20,488 bases of DNA. Origin: JBQTIU01 sp052387815 (GTDB taxonomy: Bacteria; Pseudomonadota; Alphaproteobacteria; CACIAM-22H2). Below are positions 14,450-20,488 of the stretch, piece after piece. The DNA lies in assembly GCA_052387815.1 (NCBI GenBank), contig JBQTIU010000122.1, positions 1-20,488 on the forward strand, written 5' to 3'. The translations under genes were made by a program, and so were the position numbers. Numbering within the stretch: position 1 is the stretch's first letter; each line of letters opens with the position of its first letter. A model generated the notes under the pieces. The model saw only the letters and a list, made by a program, of their open reading frames with translations, was not told the DNA's origin and did not search any database.

Positions 14450-15733
14450 TCAGCGGTAGAAATACTCGACCAGCGCCATCGGCACGGCCGGGACGTAGGT
14501 CACCAGGATGAGCACCGCCACGAGCACGGCGATGAACCAGACATTGACCTTGGTGACCTCCCAGACATCGGCCTTGGCGATCGCACAGGCGACCATCAGC
14601 ACGCTCGCCACCGGCGGGGTCTGCTGGCCGATGCCGAGATTGACGGTGACGATGAGGCCGAAATGCACCGGATCGATGCCGACCGAGCGCACCAGCGGCA
14701 TGACGATCGGCACCACCAGGATGATCGCCGCCGCCGAATGCAGGAACATGCCCAAGAACAGGAACAGCACGTTCAAGAGGGCGAGCACCACGTATTTGTT
14801 GCGGGTGAATTCACCGATCGTGCGCGCCAGGTCTTGGGGCGCTTGCATCTCGGTCAAGTACTGGCCGACCAGGGTCGAGGTGGCGACCAGGAGCATCACG
14901 ACCGCGGTCTGCACCCCGCCCTCGATCGCCGCCTGGCGCAGGTGCGCCCAGTCGAGTTCGCGATAGATGAGGAGGCCGACGGCGAGCGCCGCGACGACGG
15001 CCAGCGCCGCCCCTTCGGTGGCGGTGACGAAGCCGCCGAAGATGCCGCCCAAGATGACGACCGGCAGGAGGAAGGCCCAGGCCGCCTCCTTGAAGGTCCG
15101 CCCGAGGCGCTTGAGCTGGAAGGCCTCCTCGACCGGGAAGTCGTGGCGCACGGCGAACCAATAGGCCATGCCCATGAGCAGGAACCCGCCGAGCACGCCG
15201 GGCACGATGCCGGCGACGAATAGCTGCACCACCGAGGTTTCCGCCATCACCGCATAGAGGATCATCGGGATCGAGGGCGGGATGATGACGGCGAGCGTCG
15301 CCGCCGAGGACGACACCGCGGCGGCGAAGTTGACGGGATAGCCGCGCGACTTCATCGCCGGGATGAGGATCGATCCCAGCGCCGCCACGTCGGCCACCGC
15401 CGAGCCGGAAATCTCGGCGAAGAACATGGACGCCCCGATGGTCACCATCGCCAGGCCGCCGCGCACGAAGCCGAGCAGCGCCGAGGCGAAGACGATGAGC
15501 CGGCGCGAGATCCCGGAGGCGTTCATGATCGCGCCCGCCAGGATGAACAGCGGAATGGCGAGCAGCGGGAAATTGGTGGCGCCGTTGTAGAGCGCGATCG
15601 CCACGTTGGGCAGCGTGTCCAGCCCTTGCGTCAAGACCATGGCGCCGACCGCCACCACCCCGAGGCCGACCGCGATCGGCACGTTGATGAGCGTGAGCGC
15701 CAACAGGCCGAGGAAGAGGACGAACATCGCCAT
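14450..15733 (-). CDS. dctM: TRAP transporter large permease (DctM family)
   Basis: A 427-residue, very hydrophobic protein with about a dozen membrane spans, the length and pattern of DctM subunits. These form the ion-coupled transport channel of TRAP systems in the inner membrane. Family hallmarks include A-I-P-L-F-I-L-A-G-A-I-M-N in the first third, I-P-P-S-I-P-M-I-L-Y in the middle, and G-G-I-F-G-G-F-V-T-A-T-E-G-A-A. It follows dctQ by three bases and is the last gene of the operon. Start ATG at 15733 with GGAG seven bases upstream. It takes up a small organic anion, probably a carboxylate or sugar acid; the substrate cannot be read from the sequence. Confidence 0.95.
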   Translation of the reverse strand: MAMFVLFLGLLALTLINVPIAVGLGVVAVGAMVLTQGLDTLPNVAIALYNGATNFPLLAIPLFILAGAIMNASGISRRLIVFASALLGFVRGGLAMVTIGASMFFAEISGSAVADVAALGSILIPAMKSRGYPVNFAAAVSSSAATLAVIIPPSIPMILYAVMAETSVVQLFVAGIVPGVLGGFLLMGMAYWFAVRHDFPVEEAFQLKRLGRTFKEAAWAFLLPVVILGGIFGGFVTATEGAALAVVAALAVGLLIYRELDWAHLRQAAIEGGVQTAVVMLLVATSTLVGQYLTEMQAPQDLARTIGEFTRNKYVVLALLNVLFLFLGMFLHSAAAIILVVPIVMPLVRSVGIDPVHFGLIVTVNLGIGQQTPPVASVLMVACAIAKADVWEVTKVNVWFIAVLVAVLILVTYVPAVPMALVEYFYR

Positions 15734-15736
15734 GGC

Positions 15737-16294
15737 CTACTCCGTGGCGCCGTCGCTTGCGCCGGCGGCAACCGGTCGTGCGGCCATCTTTCGCCACGCC
15801 GCGGGCGCGCTCAAGAGCTGGGCCAAGATGAACGATGCCGCCCCGACCGGGATCACCGACTGGGCGAGGCCGGCCGGAACCCAAGGCAGGCTCACCAGCC
15901 TGTCGCCTGCGATGACGACGAGGACCTCCATGCCGACCCAAGCGACCAGCGCGAAGAACCCGAGGACGAGGGCCTCGGCGGTGGCGAAGGCGGCAAAGCG
16001 CCAGCCCGGCGGCAGGTCCTCGACGATCCCCGGAACGCCGATATGGGCGCGCTTCAAGGCCGCCAGCGCCGCCCCGTAATAGGTGAGCCAGGCGAGCAGG
16101 ATCGAGGCGACCTCGTCGTACCAGACGAGCGCCCGCCCGGCGCTGCGGAAACCGATGCCGAGGGTGACGACGAACGCCAGAGCGAGCATGAGGGCGAGCA
16201 CGATGGCTTCGAGCAGGCGCTCGAAGCCGCCCAGCGCCGCCGCCAGCCAGCGCCGGGCGCCCGGCCCATGGCTGGGGCCGGGCTCGCTCACCAT
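15737..16294 (-). CDS. dctQ: TRAP transporter small permease (DctQ family)
   Basis: A 185-residue protein with four predicted membrane spans (about residues 28-50, 63-83, 100-122, 137-160), as expected of the small TRAP membrane subunit. The W-Y-D-E-V-A-S-I-L-L-A-W segment followed by A-L-K-R-A-H-I-G is the most conserved part of DctQ proteins. It sits between the binding protein gene (22-base gap) and dctM (3-base gap), so all three are probably one transcript. The first 20 residues (Pro, Gly and Arg rich) are extra and poorly conserved; a later start is possible but no better codon stands out. Confidence 0.92.
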   Translation of the reverse strand: MVSEPGPSHGPGARRWLAAALGGFERLLEAIVLALMLALAFVVTLGIGFRSAGRALVWYDEVASILLAWLTYYGAALAALKRAHIGVPGIVEDLPPGWRFAAFATAEALVLGFFALVAWVGMEVLVVIAGDRLVSLPWVPAGLAQSVIPVGAASFILAQLLSAPAAWRKMAARPVAAGASDGATE

Positions 16295-16316
16295 GGCCGG
16301 GCGGCGACCGCGCGGG

Positions 16317-17294
16317 CTAGGAGGTCCGGCCCAGCCCCACGGCCCGCTCGATCAGCTCCTTGGCGCCCGGGACTTCCCTTCCGAACTCCTCGTAGATCGG
16401 CTTGCTCGCCTCGATGAAGGCGTTCTTGTCGGCCTCGTTGATCTGCACGCCGGCCTTGCGCACCGCCTCGATGAGCTCGCTGTCGAGCCGGGCGGCGTTG
16501 GCATAAACGAACTTCTGCGCGTCCTTGGCGACCGCCGTCAAGACCTCGCGCAGTTCGGCGGAGAGGCCGTCCCATTTGCGCATGCCCACCGTCACGTAGG
16601 CCGGGACGTAAACGTGGCCGGTCAGCGACAGGTGCTTCTGCACCTCGTGCAGCTTGGCGCTGTAGATCTGCGCGAACGGGTTCTCCTGGCCGTCCATGAC
16701 CCCGGTCTGGAGGGCCACGAACAGCTCCGAGAACTTCATCGGGCTGGGGTTGGCGCCGTAGGCCTGGAACATCTTGACCCGCCATACGCCCTCGGGCACG
16801 CGCAGCTTGATGCCCTTGAGATCGGCGGGCGCGACGATCGGACGCCGGTTGTTGGTGATATGGCGGAACCCGTTCTCCCACACGGCCAGGATCCGGTAGC
16901 CCTTCTGCTCCGCCGCCGGCGCCAGCTTGGGCCAGAAAATCTCGCGCTCGATGCGGCCCATGTGGTCGCGGTCCTTGACCAGGTAGGGCATCTCGAACAG
17001 GCCGAAGAGGTCGGACTCGGACGACATCACGGTCGAGGGCAGCGCGAAATCGACGGTGCCGAGCTTGAGCTTCTGCAGCAGCTCCTTGTCGCCGCCGAGC
17101 TGGCTCGACCCGAACACCACCACCTTGGCCTTGTTGCCGAGTTTCTTGTTGGCCTGGTTGGCGAATTCTTCCGCCGACTTGGCAAACAGCGAGCCGGGCT
17201 CGCCGACATGGCCGAATTTGATTTCCAACTGGGCTGTTGCGGCGTGCGCGAACGACATGCACGCAAGTGCGGACAGCAGTTTCAGCAGCTTCAT
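16317..17294 (-). CDS. dctP: TRAP transporter substrate-binding protein (DctP family)
   Basis: A 325-residue periplasmic binding protein that delivers substrate to the DctQM permease. The signal peptide covers residues 1 to about 21 (lysine start, LLSALACMSF core, ATA before QLEIKFGHV). The mature protein shows the DctP pattern. Arg165 in G-I-K-L-R-V-P-E is the conserved residue that pairs with the ligand's carboxylate. The signature F-S-E-L-F-V-A-L-Q-T-G-V-M-D-G-Q-E-N-P-F spans 188-207. An excellent AGGAGGAG ribosome site precedes the ATG at 17294. The 116-base gap upstream separates it from the deaminase gene and may hold the operon promoter, but I saw no convincing boxes. The ligand class is organic acid; the exact compound is unknown. 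Confidence 0.95.
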   Translation of the reverse strand: MKLLKLLSALACMSFAHAATAQLEIKFGHVGEPGSLFAKSAEEFANQANKKLGNKAKVVVFGSSQLGGDKELLQKLKLGTVDFALPSTVMSSESDLFGLFEMPYLVKDRDHMGRIEREIFWPKLAPAAEQKGYRILAVWENGFRHITNNRRPIVAPADLKGIKLRVPEGVWRVKMFQAYGANPSPMKFSELFVALQTGVMDGQENPFAQIYSAKLHEVQKHLSLTGHVYVPAYVTVGMRKWDGLSAELREVLTAVAKDAQKFVYANAARLDSELIEAVRKAGVQINEADKNAFIEASKPIYEEFGREVPGAKELIERAVGLGRTS

Positions 17295-17410
17295 GGCACT
17301 CCTCCTAGGTTTGAGTGACTGTGCGTTTGCCGGCGGAAGTCTTGTTTGAACTGCCGATCGCGCCGGCTGCTTCTTTATTGCCCTGCCAACTTTACCTCAT
17401 TTTCATCCCG

Positions 17411-17875
17411 TCATCCGGGTTTCCGGGCCTTCATCCATTCGATGCGCACGGCCTCGCATTCCTGCTGCAGCACGCCGGTGACGATCTCCAGTTTCCTGCC
17501 CGTGAACTCGAGGAAGGATTCGACGGTATAGCGGCCCATGTCGAAGCGGCCGATGCCGGCGTAGCGTCCGCCCAGCACCAGGCGGCTGATTTTCGCCTCC
17601 TGCATGGCCCACAAGCACATCGGGCAGGGTTCCAGCGTGGAATACAGCGTGCCACCCGACAGGTCCAGGGTTTTCAGCTTGCCGCAGGCCTCGCGCAGGG
17701 CCGCGACTTCGGCGTGGGCGCTGGGATCGAAGTCGCTGAACATGGTGTTCTGTCCGGCGCCGATGATGTTGCCGTCGCGCACGATCAGCGAGGCGACCGG
17801 GCGGTTGCCCTTGCGCGCCGCTTCCCGCGATTGCTCCAGCGCCAGCCCCATGTAATGCGCGTGGTCGTGATGCAT
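17411..17875 (-). CDS. Zinc-dependent nucleoside/base deaminase family protein
   Basis: A 154-residue member of the cytidine deaminase-like superfamily. The catalytic zinc site is complete: H54-A-E56 in S-A-H-A-E-V-A-A-L, and P-C84-P-M-C87 in L-E-P-C-P-M-C-L-W-A-M. This pattern is shared with guanine, cytosine and tRNA-adenosine deaminases. The W-A-M after the second Cys (usually G-A) and the catabolic context argue against the housekeeping tRNA enzyme TadA. It probably deaminates a small base or related metabolite. The ATG at 17875 has AAGGGG ten bases upstream; the frame stays open further upstream only because it runs antisense-shifted through the isomerase gene. It follows that gene by 25 bases, suggesting co-transcription. 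Confidence 0.88.
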   Translation of the reverse strand: MHHDHAHYMGLALEQSREAARKGNRPVASLIVRDGNIIGAGQNTMFSDFDPSAHAEVAALREACGKLKTLDLSGGTLYSTLEPCPMCLWAMQEAKISRLVLGGRYAGIGRFDMGRYTVESFLEFTGRKLEIVTGVLQQECEAVRIEWMKARKPG

Positions 17876-17900
17876 GATGATCGATCCCCTTGTTAGCGAA

Positions 17901-18728
17901 CTAAACGGCGACTCCCGCGGCCCGCGCTTTTTCGACCAGATCATCGCGCGCGGCGAGCATGTCGTCCAGCGTGCCGAAGGCGTTGGTGTAATGGCCGGTG
18001 AAACCCCTGCCTTCGATGCGCCGGAACATGTCGCCGAAATCCACATCGCCGGCGCCGGGCTTGAGGTGCTCCTCGTGGCCGTTGCGCCAGCAGTCGGCCA
18101 GCCGCACTTCGCCGACGCGACGGAAATCCAGCGCGTCGACGAAGCCCGCGATGCCCTCCGGCACCAGGTGGGCGTGGTTGGCGGTGAACGAGAGCTGCAG
18201 GGCGGGCGATTCGATATCCCAGTAGTAGCGCCACTCCTCGATGGTGTGCGCGAGGTAGTGCACCTCGGCGTCCGCCGGCTCCTTGTTGAGGTTCTCCAGC
18301 AGGATGCGCGCCTTTTTCTTCTCGGCGTAATCGGCGATGCGCTGCAGGCGCTCGCGCCCGGCCTGCATGCGCAGCGGCTTGTCGGAAGTGAAGTGATAAC
18401 CGGCGTGCACCACCATCCATTCGGCGCCGAGCCTGGGACAGATGTCGACGTAGCTTTTCAGGTAGGCGTCGACCGCCTCGCCGACGTAGGGCGAGTATTC
18501 CGCGACATTCACCGCCGACAGCGTGTGCAGACCGAGGTGGATGCCGTGCCTTTCGCAGGCGCAACGGATGGCCGCCGCGCGCCCGTCGTCGAAGGCGGTG
18601 ACGGCATTGGCGGCGGTGTCGAGCTGGATGTCGATGTAGCGCACGCCGTGCTGTGCCGCCCACGCGATGCCTTCTTCGAGACGTATGCGGCGGCCGAGGT
18701 CTATGCCTATCCTGTCGCGCAGGGTCAT
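17901..18728 (-). CDS. Sugar phosphate isomerase/epimerase-like TIM-barrel protein
   Basis: A 275-residue protein of the xylose isomerase-like TIM-barrel (AP endonuclease 2) superfamily, whose members act on sugars, keto acids and polyols using a divalent metal. Visible elements are V-V-H-A-G (106-110), R-I-L-L-E-N with the metal-ligand candidate E145, H185-A-H187, A-D212 and H221-L-K-P-G-A-G-D-V-D-F (the HlppGxGxid motif). Two usual ligands look altered: the Asp expected before the H185 region is Thr/Ala (F-T-A-N-H), and the final-strand Glu is replaced (G-H-Y-T-N-A-F). It may therefore be a divergent enzyme or have a non-isomerase role. No Shine-Dalgarno precedes the ATG at 18728; the leader is AT-rich. 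Several ATA isoleucine codons at its start differ from genes further left. Confidence 0.85.
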   Translation of the reverse strand: MTLRDRIGIDLGRRIRLEEGIAWAAQHGVRYIDIQLDTAANAVTAFDDGRAAAIRCACERHGIHLGLHTLSAVNVAEYSPYVGEAVDAYLKSYVDICPRLGAEWMVVHAGYHFTSDKPLRMQAGRERLQRIADYAEKKKARILLENLNKEPADAEVHYLAHTIEEWRYYWDIESPALQLSFTANHAHLVPEGIAGFVDALDFRRVGEVRLADCWRNGHEEHLKPGAGDVDFGDMFRRIEGRGFTGHYTNAFGTLDDMLAARDDLVEKARAAGVAV

Positions 18729-18776
18729 TTTATAACAATTTGTATTTATTGATTATTTTGTTCGATTCGTATGCCT
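18729..18776. other. AT-rich intergenic gap
   Basis: A 48-base gap that is strikingly A/T rich in an otherwise very GC-rich window. It separates the Bug-type gene from the isomerase gene on the same strand. It contains TATAAA directly before the isomerase ATG and several T-runs, but I cannot define a -35/-10 pair or a hairpin terminator. Confidence 0.5.
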
Positions 18777-19748
18777 TTACTGCTGCTGGATATTGGCCTC
18801 GCGCACGACCTTGGCCCATTTTTCCGTTTCGGATTTGAGCTTGGCCATGTACTCCGCCGAGGTGGACGGAATGGTATCCAGGCCCTGGGCGTTATAGCGC
18901 TGCTGCAGTGCGGGCGTCTTGAGTTGCTCAACCGTGGCCTTGTTGAGCTTGTCGACGATGGCGCGCGGCGTGCCGGCGGGCACCAGCAGCCCGTACCAGG
19001 TGCCGTAATCAAACCCGGGAACGCCAGCCTCGGCTATTGTCGGGGTGTCCGGCAGGGCGCTCGCGCGCTTGAGCGTGGTCACGCCGAAGGTACGCAGCCG
19101 CCCGGATTTCACATGCGGCAGCGCCGAGGCGAAGGTCGACATGAATACCGAAGTCTCGTTGCCGAGCAGGGCGGTGAGCGCGGGCCCCGTGCCTTTGTAC
19201 GGAACATGAATTAACTTGAGCTTGAGCGAGATCAGCAGCAGTTCCATCGCCAGGTGTGTGCCCGAGCCGAGACCGGCGGAGCCGTAGGTCAGTTTGCCCG
19301 GACTGGCTTGTGCGAGAGTGATGAACTCCTTGAGGGTCTTGGCGGGCAGCGAAGGGTGGGCCACCATGATGTTGGGCTGCTCCACCACCAGCGACACCGG
19401 CGTGAAGTCGCGCAGCGTGTTGTAGGGCAGGTTTTTATAGAGCGCCGGATAGAAGGCCATGCTGATGTTGCCGAGCAGCGTGGTGTAGCCGTCGGGTGAT
19501 GCCTTCGAAACGATGTCGGTACCCAGCGTGCTGCCGGCGCCGGGGCGGTTGTCCACCACGATCGTGGTGCCCAGGGCCGGGCCCAGGGCATCGGCCAGAA
19601 CGCGTGCCGAGATGTCCGAGCCGCCGCCGGGAGCGAAAGGCACGACCATGCGGATAGGACGGTTGGGATAGGTGTTCTGGGCGGTGGCGAACAGTGGTGT
19701 CAGTGCCAGCGCTCCGGCTATCAGGGCAGTGCAGATAGGGCGATTCAT
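18777..19748 (-). CDS. Bug-family (TctC-like) periplasmic binding protein
   Basis: A 323-residue tripartite tricarboxylate transporter receptor of the Bug/TctC family, a periplasmic protein that captures carboxylates and related small molecules. The signal peptide covers residues 1-23 (ALIAGALALTPLF core, ATA before QNTYPNRPIR). Hallmarks are V-V-P-F-A-P-G-G-G-S-D, V-V-D-N-R-P-G-A-G, H-V-P-Y-K-G-T-G-P-A-L and G-L-L-V-P-A-G-T-P. The ATG at 19748 follows a strong GAGGAGG site. No TctA or TctB membrane gene is in the window, so it is an orphan receptor here, as is common for this family in Burkholderiales and some Alphaproteobacteria. It lies 39 bases after the sulfatase gene and probably shares its transcript. 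Confidence 0.94.
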   Translation of the reverse strand: MNRPICTALIAGALALTPLFATAQNTYPNRPIRMVVPFAPGGGSDISARVLADALGPALGTTIVVDNRPGAGSTLGTDIVSKASPDGYTTLLGNISMAFYPALYKNLPYNTLRDFTPVSLVVEQPNIMVAHPSLPAKTLKEFITLAQASPGKLTYGSAGLGSGTHLAMELLLISLKLKLIHVPYKGTGPALTALLGNETSVFMSTFASALPHVKSGRLRTFGVTTLKRASALPDTPTIAEAGVPGFDYGTWYGLLVPAGTPRAIVDKLNKATVEQLKTPALQQRYNAQGLDTIPSTSAEYMAKLKSETEKWAKVVREANIQQQ

Positions 19749-19787
19749 GTTTCCTCCTCGTTATAGTGGTGATAAACCCGACTCGCG

Positions 19788-20488
19788 TTACGCCATGCCT
19801 ATGGGTTCGGGCAGGACGCTTGCCACATCATCCGGCCGGGCGCGGATCATGTCGGTGAGCTCTTTTTGCAACGCGGCGTAATCCGGATTGCCGAACAGGT
19901 TGTCCATTTCATGCGGGTCGTTGCCCAGATGATACAACTCGCCGGCGCCCGAACCGAGCTCCAGCGTGAGCTTGGCATTGCGCGTGCGCACGCAGCGCAG
20001 GTCGAGCGCGAGCCCGGTGCGCGAGGGGTGCAGCCGCCACTCGTTGTAGGCGTAGTCGCGCGACTCCATGTCGTGCATGAGCTTGCGCAGGCTGCGGCCG
20101 TTCAGTGCGCGGCCGGCGTCCACGCCGCAGTAATCGTAAAATGTGGCGGCGAGATCGGTGGTGGCCACCGGGTCGGCGACCACCTTGCCGCGCGGCACGC
20201 CCGGACCGCTGAAGATCAGGCCCACGCGCAACAGGCCCTCGTACATCATCGGGCCTTTCAGGATCAGCCCATGGTCGCCCAGCCAGTCGCCGTGATCGGT
20301 GGTGTAAACCACGATGGTATTGTCGGCGACGCCGCAGTCTTCCAGTGCGTTGAACAGGCGCCCGACGTTGTGGTCGATGAGCGAGATCATGCCGTAGTAG
20401 TTGGCGATGAGATGGCGCAGCTGCTCGTCGCTTTGTTCGGGCACGCGCGAGCCTTTCTCGCGGTGCGCTGCCATGTCGGGCCGCGTGA
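19788..20488 (-). CDS. Sulfatase/alkaline-phosphatase superfamily enzyme (C-terminal part)
   Basis: The last 232 residues of a sulfatase-like hydrolase; the gene continues past the right window edge, so the N-terminus and the catalytic C/S-x-P-x-R that becomes formylglycine are out of view. Visible are the Y-Y-G-M-I-S-L-I-D-H-N-V-G-R-L helix, the metal-binding T-T-D-H-G-D with G-D-H-G, and L-K-G-P-M-M-Y-E-G, whose Lys is the family's sulfate-contacting residue. Further on, L-Y-H-L-G-N-D-P-H-E-M-D-N-L is the typical closing motif (E-L-Y-x-L-x-x-D-P-x-E-x-x-N). No signal peptide can be judged. It would release sulfate (or phosphate/phosphonate in related enzymes) from an organic substrate. With the Bug receptor, isomerase and deaminase downstream, it suggests a catabolic operon. 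Confidence 0.92.
   Translation of the reverse strand, partial: TRPDMAAHREKGSRVPEQSDEQLRHLIANYYGMISLIDHNVGRLFNALEDCGVADNTIVVYTTDHGDWLGDHGLILKGPMMYEGLLRVGLIFSGPGVPRGKVVADPVATTDLAATFYDYCGVDAGRALNGRSLRKLMHDMESRDYAYNEWRLHPSRTGLALDLRCVRTRNAKLTLELGSGAGELYHLGNDPHEMDNLFGNPDYAALQKELTDMIRARPDDVASVLPEPIGMA

Noticed and set aside
17876..18046. N-terminal extension of the deaminase
   Set aside because: It overlaps the isomerase gene out of frame; the ATG at 17875 has a ribosome site and gives the normal family length.

Overview
The window looks like a chromosomal segment of a GC-rich, free-living proteobacterium. An alphaproteobacterial (Rhodospirillales-like) background is my best guess. The grounds are strong GC preference at third codon positions, a TRAP transporter, a Bug-family binding protein, toxin-antitoxin pairs of the RES/Xre and MNT/HEPN types, and many dispersed GC-rich palindromes. 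No rRNA, tRNA or housekeeping marker is present, so the lineage is inference.

Layout. (1) 0-4.2 kb, minus strand: one very large exported protein of unknown function (1383 aa). (2) 4.2-4.8 kb: a 625-base gene-free stretch packed with palindromic repeats, including a 76-bp unit repeated in tandem. (3) 4.8-6.6 kb, plus strand: a membrane protein of the O-antigen ligase/polymerase type, bracketed by inverted copies of a composite palindrome. (4) 6.8-7.7 kb, minus strand: a RES toxin and Xre/ParS-type antitoxin with a good promoter and a dyad centred on its -10 box. (5) 7.8-13.4 kb, minus strand: two paralogous methyltransferases of the kind related to rickettsial surface-protein lysine methyltransferases, separated by three palindromes. 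The downstream one overlaps the gene of an exported protein made of about a dozen G-[ND]-D-x-Y repeats. (6) 13.6-14.4 kb, plus strand: an MNT nucleotidyltransferase and HEPN protein pair. (7) 14.4-17.3 kb, minus strand: a complete TRAP transporter, in transcription order DctP-DctQ-DctM. (8) 17.4-20.5 kb, minus strand: a catabolic-looking run, in transcription order sulfatase (cut by the window end), orphan Bug-type binding protein, sugar-phosphate isomerase-like TIM barrel, and a zinc nucleoside/base deaminase.

How the parts may work together. The left half is devoted to the cell surface (giant exported protein, O-antigen ligase, repeat protein, protein-methyltransferase-like enzymes) with two toxin-antitoxin modules embedded, which is typical of an accessory region. 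The right half is uptake and breakdown of organic acids and sulfated or sugar-like substrates. The palindromes occur only left of about 11.9 kb. Codon use changes to the right of about 17.4 kb, suggesting a different history for the catabolic block. The strongest candidate for something undescribed is the pair of PKMT-like methyltransferases joined to the G-[ND]-D-x-Y repeat protein and lying near the lysine-containing giant surface protein.
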